NCBI RefSeq assembly: GCF_009830105.1
Contig: NZ_WURB01000004.1
Location: forward strand, 186,001 to 250,000
Source of the DNA: Microvirga makkahensis
GTDB lineage: Bacteria > Pseudomonadota > Alphaproteobacteria > Rhizobiales > Beijerinckiaceae
DNA: 64,000 nt
Direction: 5' to 3'
Numbering within the stretch: the first letter of the stretch is position 1; each line of letters starts with the position of its first letter. The translations under genes were made by a program, and so were the position numbers. The notes under the pieces were generated by a model, which ran no database searches, was not told where the DNA came from, and worked only from the letters and a program-made list of their open reading frames with translations. This document shows positions 9,102-17,859 of the stretch, in pieces.

Positions 9102-9971
9102 ATGCAGGCAGTCGATTCTCAAGCGCCGGGCATTCGCCTCCAGGTCAACGGCATCACGCTCCATTGCCTCGAGGCCGGCCCGAAGGATGGCCCTCTGGTC
9201 ATTCTGCTGCATGGCTTTCCCGAGTTCTGGTGGGCTTGGCGCTACCAGATCGAGCCCCTGTCCGGAGCCGGATACCGCGTCCTCGTGCCGGACCAGCGCG
9301 GATACAACCTCAGCGACAAGCCGGAAGGCCGCGGAGCCTACGGCCTCGACACGCTGGCACGGGACGTCGTCGGCCTGAGCGATGCACTGGGATACGGCGC
9401 ATGTTCTCTCGTCGGCCACGACTGGGGCGGCTTGGTGGCCTGGTGGGCGGCAACGCGGCATCCTGACAGGTTCGAGCGGCTTGTGGCGATCAACGCGCCG
9501 CATCCTGCCATCACCGGCGCCTATATGCGCCGTCATCCGAGCCAGATGCTGAAAAGCTCCTACATCGGCTTCTTCCAGCTGCCGTATCTGCCCGAGGTCC
9601 TCTTCTCGGCAGGGGACTACCGGACGCTCAAGCGAGCGCTCCAAAGCACGAGCCGGACCGGCACGTTCTCGGAACGGGATCTGGCGGAATACGCCAAGGC
9701 CTGGAGCCGTCCCGGTGCGCTCACCAGCATGCTGAACTGGTATCGTGCGCTGCCGCTCACTCTGCCCAGCCGGTCATCGGGCACGCTCGGCATGCCGGTG
9801 CTGGCGATCTGGGGAATGCGGGACCGGTTCCTGGAATTCGGCCTCTGCGAACAAAGTTTGACGCTCTGCGCCCGTGGCAGGGCCATGCCTCTCCGGCAGG
9901 CGACCCATTGGGTCCATCTGGAGGAGGCCGAGACGGTCAATCGGGCGCTGCTGGATTTCCTGAAGACGTGA
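9102..9971 (+). CDS. Alpha/beta hydrolase, epoxide hydrolase-like
   Basis: The 289-residue protein has a classic alpha/beta-hydrolase layout. HGFPEFWWAWRYQI is the oxyanion-hole region of epoxide hydrolases (the HGxP motif, with an aromatic-rich follow-on). The nucleophile elbow is GHDWGG with Asp107, and ATHWVHLEE provides catalytic His269. An Asp nucleophile points to epoxide hydrolase or haloalkane/fluoroacetate dehalogenase rather than an esterase. The substrate cannot be named. A GGGAGAAG ribosome site precedes the ATG by 5 bases, and the gene follows the NdvA-type exporter by 32 bases, so co-transcription is possible. It converges on the CBS-protein gene with one base between them. Confidence 0.85.
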   Translation: MQAVDSQAPGIRLQVNGITLHCLEAGPKDGPLVILLHGFPEFWWAWRYQIEPLSGAGYRVLVPDQRGYNLSDKPEGRGAYGLDTLARDVVGLSDALGYGACSLVGHDWGGLVAWWAATRHPDRFERLVAINAPHPAITGAYMRRHPSQMLKSSYIGFFQLPYLPEVLFSAGDYRTLKRALQSTSRTGTFSERDLAEYAKAWSRPGALTSMLNWYRALPLTLPSRSSGTLGMPVLAIWGMRDRFLEFGLCEQSLTLCARGRAMPLRQATHWVHLEEAETVNRALLDFLKT

Positions 9972-9972
9972 G

Positions 9973-11271
9973 TCAGCTCTCGCGACGCACCAGGGCGAGA
10001 GGGGTGATCCTGAGCGCCGTGATGCGGTTGCGCGACTTGCGCAGAACCTGAAACCGGAAGCCGTGGAAGGTGAAGATCTGGCCCGTGTCGGGAATCGTCT
10101 GCGCCTCGTGAATCACGAGGCCTGCGATGGTGGTGGCCTCCTCGTCCGGCAGGTTCCAGTCCATGGCGCGGTTGAGATCACGGATCGGGACCGATCCATC
10201 CACGTTCACAGAGCCGTTCGGCTGAGGGCGGACGCCCTGCATGGAGAGATCGTGCTCGTCCTTAATGTCGCCGACGATTTCCTCGAGGATGTCTTCGAGG
10301 GTCACGAGACCCATCACCTCGCCGTATTCGTCCACCACGAGAGCGAAGTGGGTTTTTCGGGCGAGAAACGCCTTGAGCTGGTCGCGCAGAGACGTAGTGT
10401 CCGGCACGAACCAGCTTTCCAAGGCGATCGCCTCCACCTTGAGCTTGCCGGCATCGCCGCCGACGGCGTCGAGGGCGCGCAGCAGGTCCTTGGCGTGAAG
10501 GACGCCGACGATGTTCTCCTGGCTCCCGCGCCAGAGCGGCATGCGCGTATAGGGAGAGGAAAGCACTTCGCGCACGATCTCCTCCGATGAAAGATCCGCA
10601 TTGATGGTGCGCATCTTCGTGCGGTGGACCATGACTTCGGAGACGGTGAGGTCCTCCAGATCGAGCAGGCCCCCCAGCATGTCGCGCTGCACCTTCGCAA
10701 CGCCGCCCTCCTTGTGCAGCAGGGCGACCTGCCCGCGGATTTCCTCGGATGCGGACAGGATCGGTGTGTTCTCTCCGATCCGGATCCCGAAGGGGCGCAG
10801 CATCAGGCGCGCGAGACGCTCGATGGCGATCGCCAGCGGCCCGAGCAGCGCCACGACCCAGGACATGGGCCGCGAAAGAAACAGGGAGACGTTGTCAGCC
10901 GATGAAATGGCGACCGTCTTCGGCAGCACCTCCGCGAAGACGATGACCAGCACCGACATGATCGCGGTCGCATAGAGCGCACCCTCGTCGCCGAAGATCG
11001 CGACGAGTGCGCTCGTGGCGAAGGCAGAGACGCCGATATTGACGATGTTGTTGCCGATCAGGACGGTGCCGATGAAGCGCTCGCGCATTTCGAGGAGGCG
11101 GTTCACCAGGCGCGCGCGCTTGTCGCCGCTCTTCTCCAGCATGAGCATGCGGGACCGGGATGCGCCCGTGAAGGCCGTCTCACCCGCCGAGAAGAAGGCG
11201 GACAGCAGAAGACAGAAGACGACGACCATAGCCGCAAACCAGAGGTCGCCGGAAGAGGATTCCTCGATCAT
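9973..11271 (-). CDS. CNNM/HlyC-CorC family membrane protein with CBS domains
   Basis: The 432-residue product has an N-terminal CNNM transmembrane domain (about residues 10-180, four hydrophobic segments, with AFFSAGETAFTGASRSRM typical of the family). A tandem CBS pair follows (about 205-330, VMVHRTKMRTINADLS and HFALVVDEYGEVMGLVTLEDILEEIVGDI), then a C-terminal CorC/HlyC-type domain (about 345-430). Relatives take part in magnesium or cobalt transport or resistance. The gene follows aroB with only two bases between the aroB stop and this ATG; a TTG overlapping the aroB stop is an alternative start. It is thus the third gene of an aroK-aroB operon, an arrangement found in many Hyphomicrobiales. 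Confidence 0.87.
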   Translation of the reverse strand: MIEESSSGDLWFAAMVVVFCLLLSAFFSAGETAFTGASRSRMLMLEKSGDKRARLVNRLLEMRERFIGTVLIGNNIVNIGVSAFATSALVAIFGDEGALYATAIMSVLVIVFAEVLPKTVAISSADNVSLFLSRPMSWVVALLGPLAIAIERLARLMLRPFGIRIGENTPILSASEEIRGQVALLHKEGGVAKVQRDMLGGLLDLEDLTVSEVMVHRTKMRTINADLSSEEIVREVLSSPYTRMPLWRGSQENIVGVLHAKDLLRALDAVGGDAGKLKVEAIALESWFVPDTTSLRDQLKAFLARKTHFALVVDEYGEVMGLVTLEDILEEIVGDIKDEHDLSMQGVRPQPNGSVNVDGSVPIRDLNRAMDWNLPDEEATTIAGLVIHEAQTIPDTGQIFTFHGFRFQVLRKSRNRITALRITPLALVRRES

Positions 11272-11273
11272 GG

Positions 11274-12410
11274 TCAAGTTGCGTCGATTTCGCTCGTTAG
11301 GAAGGCGCGCACTTTCTCCGCTTCGACGCCGGGAGCGATGAAGCTCTGCCCGATGCCTCGTGCCAGAATGAACGTGAGCGATCCGCCTTTCACCTTTTTG
11401 TCCTGTGTCATGGCGTCCAGAAGCTCATCGACCGTGCCGCATCCTCCCGGTACATGGGACAGGCGGGTGGGAAGTCCAACGCTCTTCAGATGCGCCTCGA
11501 CGCGCTCGGCGTCGGAGAGCGGGCACAGCCCGAGGGCGGCGGAGAAGCGGAATGCAAGGGTAAGGCCGATGGCCACGCCCTCGCCGTGGACGAGGCGCGT
11601 GGAATCGTAACGCGTGATCCGCTCGAGCGCATGGCCGAAGGTATGGCCGAGATTGAGCAGAGCGCGGTCGCCGGTCTCATGCTCGTCGCGCACCACCACG
11701 GCGGCCTTGGCGCGGCAGCTCTGCGCCACGGCCTCGTCGCGCTCCGGGCCGCCGTCGAAGATGCCTGTCCAATTGCCTTCGCACCAAGCGAAGAAACGCG
11801 CATCGTCGATCAGGCCGTATTTCGCCACCTCCGCATAGCCCGCGCGCATCTCGCGAGCGGGAAGCGTGTCGAGCAGGCTCGTGTCGGCCAGCACGAGGCT
11901 CGGCTGGTGGAAGGCGCCGACGAGGTTCTTGCCGTGGCGCGAGTTGATGCCGGTCTTGCCGCCGACGGAGGAATCGACCTGGGAGAGCAGGGTGGTCGGC
12001 ACCTGCACGAAGCGCACCCCCCGGCGCACCACTGCGGCGGCGAAGCCCGCGAGGTCGCCGATCACGCCGCCGCCCAAAGCGACCACGAGATCGCCCCGCT
12101 CGATCTTGGCTTCGAGCACCGCGTCGCAGACCCGCTCCAGGCCGGCATAGGATTTCGTCGCCTCTCCCGGCGGAAGAGTGATCACCGCCGTGCGCAAGCC
12201 GTTTGCCGCGAGAGAGCGGCTGAGGGCCTGCGCATAGAGCGGACCCACATGCTCGTCCGTCACGAGGGCGGCTGCACGGGCGCCGAGGGCCGCGATGCGG
12301 GCGCCCGCCGCCTCGATCAGCCCGCGCCCGACCAGGATGTCATAGGCCCTGTCGCCCAGGGGAACGGGAACCGTGATGGCGGATGCGGTCTGAGCCGGTA
12401 TGCTGCTCAT
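11274..12410 (-). CDS. aroB: 3-dehydroquinate synthase
   Basis: AroB converts DAHP to 3-dehydroquinate, the second step of the shikimate pathway, using NAD and a divalent metal. The 378-residue protein shows the family core GGGVIGDLAGFAAAVVRRGVRFVQVPTTLLSQ, the DSSVGGKTGIN segment and the metal-site HTFGHALE region. The ATG at 12410 overlaps the aroK stop by four bases (ATGA), giving tight coupling to the enzyme three steps later in the same pathway. An upstream in-frame extension lies inside aroK and lacks AroB similarity, so it was not used. Confidence 0.96.
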   Translation of the reverse strand: MSSIPAQTASAITVPVPLGDRAYDILVGRGLIEAAGARIAALGARAAALVTDEHVGPLYAQALSRSLAANGLRTAVITLPPGEATKSYAGLERVCDAVLEAKIERGDLVVALGGGVIGDLAGFAAAVVRRGVRFVQVPTTLLSQVDSSVGGKTGINSRHGKNLVGAFHQPSLVLADTSLLDTLPAREMRAGYAEVAKYGLIDDARFFAWCEGNWTGIFDGGPERDEAVAQSCRAKAAVVVRDEHETGDRALLNLGHTFGHALERITRYDSTRLVHGEGVAIGLTLAFRFSAALGLCPLSDAERVEAHLKSVGLPTRLSHVPGGCGTVDELLDAMTQDKKVKGGSLTFILARGIGQSFIAPGVEAEKVRAFLTSEIDAT

Positions 12411-13036
12411 TCGGCCTCCCCCGGCTTTTCCGTGTCGAGCCATGCGCCGAGAGCCTCGACGATGTCGGCCACCACGCGGTCGTGCGGCGCCTCGTGCGAA
12501 TCGATGGTCAAATCCGCCAGGGCGTAGACCGGATAGCGAAGCTCCATGAGCCGGCGCATGGTCCCTTCCGGGTCGGGATTGCGCAGGAGGGGCCTGGTGT
12601 CGCGCTTGCGGACGCGGCGCATGAGAATGTCGAGATCGGCCTTCAGCCACACCGAAATGCCGTGCTCGGCAATGTTCTGGCGGGTCTCCGCGTTCATGAA
12701 GGCCCCGCCCCCGGTGGCGAGGACGATGGGGCCGTCCTGGAGCAGCCGCGCGATGACGCGGCGCTCTCCGTCGCGGAAGTACTCCTCGCCGTGGATGGCG
12801 AAAATGTCGGGGATCGTCATGCCGGCGGCCGCCTCGATCTCGTGATCGGCGTCGCGGAAAGGCAGTTTGAGCATCTGGGCCAATCGACGGCCCACCGTGC
12901 TTTTTCCGGCGCCCATGAGACCGACGAGCACGATCGACCGCGTGCCGAGCTGGCGGCTGATGGGATGGCCGCGCCGGCTGCCTAGTGTCTGCCCGCCAGC
13001 TTCATCGAGCGGATTGAAGCGGCTGATATTGTTCAT
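12407..13036 (-). CDS. aroK: Shikimate kinase
   Basis: AroK phosphorylates shikimate at the 3-hydroxyl. The 209-residue protein has about 30 extra polar residues before the kinase fold. Walker A is GLMGAGKST (about residues 39-47), the shikimate-binding segment DADHEIEAAAGMTIPDIF follows, and EEYFRDGERRVI and ATGGGAFM are the other family motifs. It leads the aroK-aroB-CNNM operon. The promoter should lie between 13037 and 13173, which also contains a 17-bp palindrome (13101-13117) and serves the divergent small gene and xerD. Confidence 0.96.
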   Translation of the reverse strand: MNNISRFNPLDEAGGQTLGSRRGHPISRQLGTRSIVLVGLMGAGKSTVGRRLAQMLKLPFRDADHEIEAAAGMTIPDIFAIHGEEYFRDGERRVIARLLQDGPIVLATGGGAFMNAETRQNIAEHGISVWLKADLDILMRRVRKRDTRPLLRNPDPEGTMRRLMELRYPVYALADLTIDSHEAPHDRVVADIVEALGAWLDTEKPGEAE

Positions 13037-13100
13037 GCCCCTGTCCTAGCACGGGGCTCCGGCTCTGTCACAGGGAGGTTATTGGGCCGTCGCGCATATC

Positions 13101-13117
13101 CCTAACCTTAGGTTAGG
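13101..13117. promoter_or_regulatory. Near-perfect 17-bp palindrome between divergent aroK and xerD operons
   Basis: CCTAACCT-T-AGGTTAGG is an 8-bp inverted repeat around one central base. It lies 65 bases upstream of aroK and about 57 bases upstream of the small membrane protein start, in a 137-base divergent region. Symmetry and position suggest a dimeric regulator site; the regulator is unknown. Confidence 0.4.
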
Positions 13118-13173
13118 TCTTGCCTTTGCGGCCCATGCATGGTTCTACCGAGGTAACGCTCAAAGAGGATCCC

Positions 13174-13323
13174 TTGCCCACTCTCTTCCGGTTTCTTCTC
13201 GTCGTCGCCATTCTCGCGGGCCTGGGGTTCGCCGCCATGTACGCGCTGGCAACCCTCGTCAACCCGGAGCCGCGCGAGATCACGGTGCCGGTGCCCACCC
13301 AGCGTGCCCCCTCGTCCTCATGA
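13174..13323 (+). CDS. Very small membrane protein upstream of xerD
   Basis: The likely start is the TTG at 13174, five bases after an AGAGGA ribosome site, giving a 49-residue protein (MPTLFRFLLVVAILAGLGFA). It has one membrane helix (about residues 4-28) and a short proline-rich tail ([18 protein letters not shown]). An in-frame upstream start at 13120 would add 18 residues but has no clear ribosome site. The stop overlaps the xerD start by four bases (ATGA). Function is unknown; I believe similar small proteins precede xerD in related genomes. Confidence 0.65.
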   Translation: MPTLFRFLLVVAILAGLGFAAMYALATLVNPEPREITVPVPTQRAPSSS

Positions 13324-14252
13324 GCGGGGCGCGCCAGGCCAGCCTTTTCCTGGATATGCTCGCCGCCGAGCGCGGTGCTTCCAAGAACACGCTCGAGGCC
13401 TATCAGCGCGATCTGGACGATTACCTCGCCTATCTCGATGAAACGGGCGTCCGGCCCGACTCCGCCTCCGCCGCCACCATCCGGGGCTTCATGGCGAGCC
13501 TTGAGGAGCGGGGCCTGAAAGCCTCGTCCGCCGCCCGCCGGCTCTCCGCGGTTCGCCAATTCCACAAGTTTCTGTATGTGGAGGGCTATGCTCCCGCAGA
13601 TCCTACGGCGGCCGTGTCGGCCCCGAAGCGGGGCAGGGCGCTGCCCAAGGTCCTCTCCGTCGACCAGGTGGATCGGCTGCTGCAGGTCGCTCATGAGGGT
13701 GTCTCCCGACCGGGAGCCTCGCCCGCCGAGCGGCTGCGGGCGGCCCGCATGGCCTGCCTTCTGGAGCTGCTCTACGCCACCGGGCTGCGCGTCTCCGAGC
13801 TGGTCTCGCTGCCCCGCAGCGCGGCCAAGACCCGTGAGCGCTTCCTCGTGGTGCGAGGCAAGGGCGCCAAGGAGCGTCTCGTGCCCCTCACGGATGCCGC
13901 GCGGGATGCCGCGCGCGCCTATCTCGCGCTGCTGGAGGAGCTGGGCAGGGCCGTGGGCCCATGGCTGTTCCCTGCGGACAGCGAGACAGGCCACCTCACC
14001 CGCCAGGCTTTCGCGCGCGACCTGAAGGCGGTCGCGGCCGGCGCGGGCCTGCGCGCCAACACGATCAGCCCCCACGTGCTGCGCCATGCCTTCGCCAGCC
14101 ATCTGCTTCAGAACGGCGCGGACCTGCGCGTGGTGCAGGAACTGCTCGGCCATTCCGACATCTCGACCACGCAGATTTACACCCATGTGCTGGACGAGCG
14201 CCTGAAGAGCATGGTGCGCGATCTGCACCCGCTGGCATCGGGGGAGGGATGA
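13320..14252 (+). CDS. xerD: Site-specific tyrosine recombinase XerD
   Basis: XerD acts with XerC at dif to resolve chromosome dimers at the division septum. The 310-residue protein has an N-terminal SAM-like core-binding domain (about 5-95, [20 protein letters not shown]) and a catalytic domain. Catalytic residues are visible: Arg157 in [21 protein letters not shown] (His and Arg), the [15 protein letters not shown] block and nucleophile Tyr287. Length and motifs match the XerC/XerD family rather than phage integrases, and no integrase-like neighbours or att duplications are seen. XerD rather than XerC is assigned from sequence resemblance and context. Confidence 0.92.
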   Translation: MSGARQASLFLDMLAAERGASKNTLEAYQRDLDDYLAYLDETGVRPDSASAATIRGFMASLEERGLKASSAARRLSAVRQFHKFLYVEGYAPADPTAAVSAPKRGRALPKVLSVDQVDRLLQVAHEGVSRPGASPAERLRAARMACLLELLYATGLRVSELVSLPRSAAKTRERFLVVRGKGAKERLVPLTDAARDAARAYLALLEELGRAVGPWLFPADSETGHLTRQAFARDLKAVAAGAGLRANTISPHVLRHAFASHLLQNGADLRVVQELLGHSDISTTQIYTHVLDERLKSMVRDLHPLASGEG

Positions 14253-14712
14253 CCGTCGAGCCAGGTGCGATGTCCAAGAACTATGCCGCGAATATCCTGG
14301 CCAGTCGGAAAAATGGTACGCTCTGACTTCGGCGCCACTGGAAATTTTGCTCAGGAGAATGGAGCTAAGTCTCTGGAGCATCGGACCCGGAAATGGAATC
14401 CACCTTTGGGATCCAGGCCGAGGCCCCATTCTCTGAACAGCGCATCCTTGGCGCGGAAAACCGGGTCCACTGTTCCGCACAATGCGCTAGCCGTGCCCGG
14501 CTTCGTTATACGTTATTGCTTTTCAAATCTCATGTATATCGACTGCCGCGACGATGTTCACGAGACATCGCGCGAGAGAAACAGCTGAAGGGCTCGAACA
14601 GAGCCTGGCAGATCAGGCATGCCGAGCAATCCGACCCTGACCGGAGCGATCTCGATCCAACGGCCCTCCGATGGGCTGGTGTCATCCCCGGCCGGGAGAC
14701 ACCGGAGCGAAT
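14253..14712. other. 460-base convergent intergenic region with a type-B repeat
   Basis: I see no convincing gene here. It contains a type-B palindromic repeat (14440-14490). Near metW lies a hairpin at 14680-14701 (outer arms TGTC/GACA, inner TCCC/GGGA around GGCC) that may terminate metW, although it lacks a T-tract. Short frames across it have no recognisable content. Confidence 0.5.
14440..14490. repeat. Type-B dispersed intergenic repeat
   Basis: It begins GCGCAT, contains GCGGAAAACCGGGTCCAC and ends TTCCGCACAATGCGC. Arms at both ends are inverted relative to each other (GCGCAT/ATGCGC and GCGGAA/TTCCGC). It shares the plan 'GAAAA-GTGG/CCGG-TTTTC inside GCATcGTGCG arms' with copies at 17760, 23078 and 55240. 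Confidence 0.65.
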
Positions 14713-15357
14713 TCACCGCCGCTTCAGCAGGAACACGCCCTGGTCCCCGAGCAGGTTCCACACCCACCAGGGCAGGCTTACCTGCATCGGCTTGCCGCCG
14801 GCATTCAGGGCCACCGCCTTTTCCATCTGCGCGCCGACTTCCCGGCACAGCTCCACGAAATCGCGGATGGTGCAGAAATGGATGTTGGGCGTGTCGTACC
14901 AGGAATAGGGCAGGTTCTCCGTCACCGGCATCCGTCCGCGAAATCCGAGGTCCACGCGCACGCGCCAGTGGCCGAAATTCGGAAAGGAAACGATGGCGCG
15001 GCGGCCGATGCGCAGAAGATTTTCGAGCACCACGCGCGGCTGGCGCGTCGCCTGGATCGTCTGGGAGAGGATCACGTAGTCGAAGGCATCGTCGGGATAA
15101 TCGGAGAGGTCCGTGTCCGCGTCGCCCTGTATTACCGGCAGGCCCTTGGCGAGGCAGGCGTTCACCCCCTCGCGGGACAATTCGATCCCGCGTCCGTCCA
15201 CATTCTTGCGCTCGCGCAGGAGGGAGAGGAGCGCGCCGTCGCCGCAGCCTACGTCGAGCACCCGCGAGCCCGGCTCCACCATCTCGGCGACGAGCAGAAA
15301 ATCGAGGCGGTGGCCCGTGATGCTGTCGGTGGCAGGCACGGCGAGACTGGATGCCAT
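14713..15357 (-). CDS. metW: Methionine biosynthesis methyltransferase-fold protein MetW
   Basis: The 214-residue protein has a Rossmann methyltransferase-like fold with the SAM-binding motif I VLDVGCGDGALL (about residues 34-45). The MetW-typical segments are DYVILSQTIQATRQP and IVSFPNFGHWRVRVDLGFRGRMPVTENLPYSWYDTPNIHFCTIRDF. MetW supports MetX in homoserine acylation; in several proteobacteria both are needed for methionine synthesis. The ATG at 15357 overlaps the metX stop by one base (TGATG), so the two are coupled. Confidence 0.94.
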   Translation of the reverse strand: MASSLAVPATDSITGHRLDFLLVAEMVEPGSRVLDVGCGDGALLSLLRERKNVDGRGIELSREGVNACLAKGLPVIQGDADTDLSDYPDDAFDYVILSQTIQATRQPRVVLENLLRIGRRAIVSFPNFGHWRVRVDLGFRGRMPVTENLPYSWYDTPNIHFCTIRDFVELCREVGAQMEKAVALNAGGKPMQVSLPWWVWNLLGDQGVFLLKRR

Positions 15358-16526
15358 CACGGGATCCCCCGCGCCCGCGCCGCCGCGTCGATGAAGCCGT
15401 AGGCCGCGGCGAACATTTCGGGCTCGTCGAGCAGGAAGGCGTCGTGGCCCTTGTCGCTTTCCACCTCCACGAAGGCGACGGAGGCGGCGGCCGCGTTGAG
15501 CGCATGGACGATGGCGCGCGAATCCGAGGTCGGGAACAGCCAGTCGGAGGTGAAGGATATCACGCAGAAGCGCGTGCCCGAGCCTTGGAAGGCTCTCGCC
15601 AGCGAGCCGCCATGTTCGGCGGCAAGATCGAAATAATCCATCGCCCGCGTCACGTAGAGATAGGAATTGGCGTCGAAGCGCTCGACGAAGGAGATGCCCT
15701 GGTAGCGCAGATAGCTCTCGATCTGGAAATCGGCGTCGAAGGAGAAGGTCGGCGCGCTGCGGTCCTGGAAATTGCGGCCGAATTTCCGGTGCAGTGCCAT
15801 CTCCGACAGGTAGGTGATGTGCGCGCCCATGCGGGCCACCGCGAGACCCTTGGAGGGGCGCGTGCCCTCGAGCAGGTAGCGCCCGCCGCGCCAGTCGGGG
15901 TCGGCCATCACGGCCTGGCGGCCGACCTCGTGGAAGGCGATGTTCTGAGCGGAGTGGCGGGCGGCTGCGGCGATGGGCAGCGCCGCGAAGACCCGGTGCG
16001 GGTAACTCGCAGCCCATTGCAGCACCTGCATGCCGCCCATGGAGCCGCCGATCACGCAGAACAGGGATTCGATGCCGAGCCTGTCGATCAGGGCTCCTTG
16101 GGCGCGCACCATGTCGCGGATGGTCACGACAGGAAAGTTCAAGGCGTAGGGCTGGCCCGTGGCCGGGTCGGTGGAGGCCGGGCCCGTGGTGCCCATGCAG
16201 CCGCCGATCACGTTGGCGCAGATCACGAAGAAGCGGTTCGTGTCCACCGGTCGGCCTGGGCCGACCATGGTTCGCCACCAGCCGGGCTTGCCGGTCACGG
16301 GGTTGTCGTTCGCCACATGCTGGTCGCCGGTGAGGGCATGGCAGATCAGCACGGCATTCGACTTGTCGGCATTGAGGGTGCCGTAGGTCTGGTACGCGAT
16401 CTGCCACGGGGCGAGCGCAATCCCGGCATCCATCATCAGGGGCTCGTCCGCGCCGAAGCGCATGACAAGACTCGACGGGTCGTCGGCTTGGCTTCGCGCT
16501 TCCAGGGAGAGGGGGGATAATGTCAT
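15357..16526 (-). CDS. metX: Homoserine O-acyltransferase (MetX)
   Basis: MetX acylates homoserine in the first committed step to methionine. The 389-residue alpha/beta-hydrolase-fold protein shows nucleophile Ser162 in [15 protein letters not shown], a catalytic Asp in [10 protein letters not shown] and His in DKGHDAFLL. Whether it uses acetyl-CoA or succinyl-CoA cannot be told reliably by eye. I start at the ATG at 16526 ([13 protein letters not shown]) because upstream residues of the longer frame do not resemble MetX. A perfect GTTCGG/CCGAAC hairpin lies about 16 bases upstream. No SAM-II riboswitch consensus was recognised. Confidence 0.94.
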   Translation of the reverse strand: MTLSPLSLEARSQADDPSSLVMRFGADEPLMMDAGIALAPWQIAYQTYGTLNADKSNAVLICHALTGDQHVANDNPVTGKPGWWRTMVGPGRPVDTNRFFVICANVIGGCMGTTGPASTDPATGQPYALNFPVVTIRDMVRAQGALIDRLGIESLFCVIGGSMGGMQVLQWAASYPHRVFAALPIAAAARHSAQNIAFHEVGRQAVMADPDWRGGRYLLEGTRPSKGLAVARMGAHITYLSEMALHRKFGRNFQDRSAPTFSFDADFQIESYLRYQGISFVERFDANSYLYVTRAMDYFDLAAEHGGSLARAFQGSGTRFCVISFTSDWLFPTSDSRAIVHALNAAAASVAFVEVESDKGHDAFLLDEPEMFAAAYGFIDAAARARGIP

Positions 16527-16541
16527 GGATGGCCGCAACTG

Positions 16542-16557
16542 CGTTCGGTTTGCCGAA
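16542..16557 (-). promoter_or_regulatory. Hairpin in the metX leader
   Basis: On the minus strand GTTCGG-CAAA-CCGAAC forms a perfect 6-bp stem with a 4-base loop, ending about 16 bases before the metX ATG. It could affect ribosome access or be part of a regulator site. No T-tract follows, so it is not a simple terminator. Confidence 0.35.
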
Positions 16558-16705
16558 CAACTCGTAATTCGAACAGGTCCGATCGTCAACGAACATGACG
16601 TCCGGCGGGGGCTTTCGTTCGGGCGGGGGGCGGATCGGGGAGGCCCTCCGCGCATGCTTCTTTGCAGCGGGGGCGCAGGCTCAGGGCCGTCATGCCTATG
16701 CCCTT

Positions 16706-16795
16706 CGTCATGGACGGGCCCGTCCTGGCCGTCCCGATTGGAAGAGCGCCTCGCCCCAACGGATCGGGATCCCCGATCCTGTGCCGGAGATGACG
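16706..16795. repeat. Type-A dispersed intergenic repeat, copy 1
   Basis: It begins CGTCATGGACGGGCCCGTCC and ends GTGCCGGAGATGACG. The two ends are inverted complements in outline (CGTCAT...ATGACG) and each half has its own CCGG-centred hairpin. It lies between the divergent metX and chorismate mutase genes. Confidence 0.65.
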
Positions 16796-16866
16796 CGGAA
16801 GGTTGAGAGGCGGCGGCGTGACGGAATGGGTGTCATGCACGGCGAGGGATGACAAAGGGCGGCAAA

Positions 16867-17745
16867 ATGGTCAAAGAGAAGCGCAGTTTCCGAAAGACCG
16901 AAGCCATGACAAGCGAGAAGCCCGCCCCGTCCCTAGCCGAGCTGCGCCAGGAGATCGACCGCATCGACGAGACGATGCACCGGCTGCTCATGGAGCGCGG
17001 CACGATCATCGACCGCCTGATCGAGGTCAAGAAGGCCTCCGACACGGGGCTCAGCTCCGCCTTCCGCCCGGGCCGCGAGGCCGCGATGATGAAGTCGCTG
17101 GCCGAGCGCCACCGGGGCATGCTCCCGCTCGACACGGTGGAGAGCATCTGGCGGGTGATCATCGGCACCTTCACCTATGTGCAGTCCAACTACGCCGTCC
17201 ACGCGGACGTTTCGGGCGGCGACGCGCCCATGCGCGACTCGGCCCGGTTCCATTTCGGCTTCACGGTGCCCTACATCGCCCATCCGAGCGCGGCGGCGGT
17301 GATCGAGGCGGTGGCGGGCTCCAAGGGCGATCTCGGCATCTTCCGCCTCGACCAGGGCGCCACCAGCGGCGCCTGGTGGCGGACCCTTGCCGAGAGGGAC
17401 CGCCCGAAGATCATCGCGCGCCTGCCTTTCATCGAGCGGCCGGACCATCCGGCGGGCACCCCGGTCTTCGTGATCTCCAAGCCCCTCACCGATGCGGCCG
17501 TGCGCGACGTGGTGCTCTACGCGGCCCAGTTCGAGCGCTGGCATAAGGGGGCGAACGAGGCGCTGTCGCGGCTCGGCGGCGAGGTTGTGGCGAGCGCGGC
17601 CGACGCCAACGGCCTGTCCGAGCTGATCGCCGTGCCCGGCACCGTGGAGGCCTCCCGCCTCCAGCAGAAGCTGACGGAGGCGGGCGCCAGCCTCGCCCAG
17701 CTGGCGGAGGTCGGCAGCCATGCCGAACGTTTCCACGTGAAATGA
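16867..17745 (+). CDS. Chorismate mutase with C-terminal prephenate-dehydratase-like region
   Basis: Residues about 20-105 form an AroQ-type chorismate mutase helix bundle (LAELRQEIDRIDETMHRLLMERGTIIDRL and LPLDTVESIWRVI). This converts chorismate to prephenate for Phe and Tyr. The remaining 190 residues (HFGFTVPYIAHPSAAAVIEAV through KLTEAGASLAQLAEVGSHAERF) look like an alpha/beta ligand-binding domain. They vaguely recall prephenate dehydratase, but I do not see its TRF catalytic motif, so dehydratase activity is doubtful. Start choice: 16867 has AAGGGCGG upstream; 16849 and 16906 are alternatives. hisC and tyrC follow on the same strand. Confidence 0.85.
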   Translation: MVKEKRSFRKTEAMTSEKPAPSLAELRQEIDRIDETMHRLLMERGTIIDRLIEVKKASDTGLSSAFRPGREAAMMKSLAERHRGMLPLDTVESIWRVIIGTFTYVQSNYAVHADVSGGDAPMRDSARFHFGFTVPYIAHPSAAAVIEAVAGSKGDLGIFRLDQGATSGAWWRTLAERDRPKIIARLPFIERPDHPAGTPVFVISKPLTDAAVRDVVLYAAQFERWHKGANEALSRLGGEVVASAADANGLSELIAVPGTVEASRLQQKLTEAGASLAQLAEVGSHAERFHVK

Positions 17746-17759
17746 TCGCGAAGCTGCGC

Positions 17760-17813
17760 TAGAGCATGACGCGGCGAAGTGGGTACCGGTTCGCCGATGA
17801 GGACGTGCTCCAA
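17760..17813. repeat. Type-B dispersed intergenic repeat
   Basis: AGAGCATGACGCGGCGAAGT begins the element, GGGTACCGGTTCGCCG is central, and GGACGTGCTC ends it; AGAGCA and TGCTC are inverted ends. It fills most of the gap between the chorismate mutase gene and hisC. Confidence 0.65.
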
Positions 17814-17859
17814 CGTCAAAGAATCCTCATTCGCCAATCGATTGCTTAGGAAGTTGTCC

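Noticed and set aside
11454-12527. Long plus-strand frame opposite aroB
   Set aside because: It mirrors aroB; codon pattern and motifs belong to the minus strand.
13320-14252. Phage or island integrase
   Set aside because: Length, context and motifs fit XerD, and no att-like duplication, tRNA or phage genes are near.
14265-14588. 107-codon frame in the xerD-metW gap
   Set aside because: It crosses a repeat, has no ribosome site and looks like no protein I know.
16527-16700. SAM-II or other SAM riboswitch before metX
   Set aside because: I looked for the conserved pseudoknot sequence typical of SAM-II and could not find it by eye; only a simple hairpin is visible.
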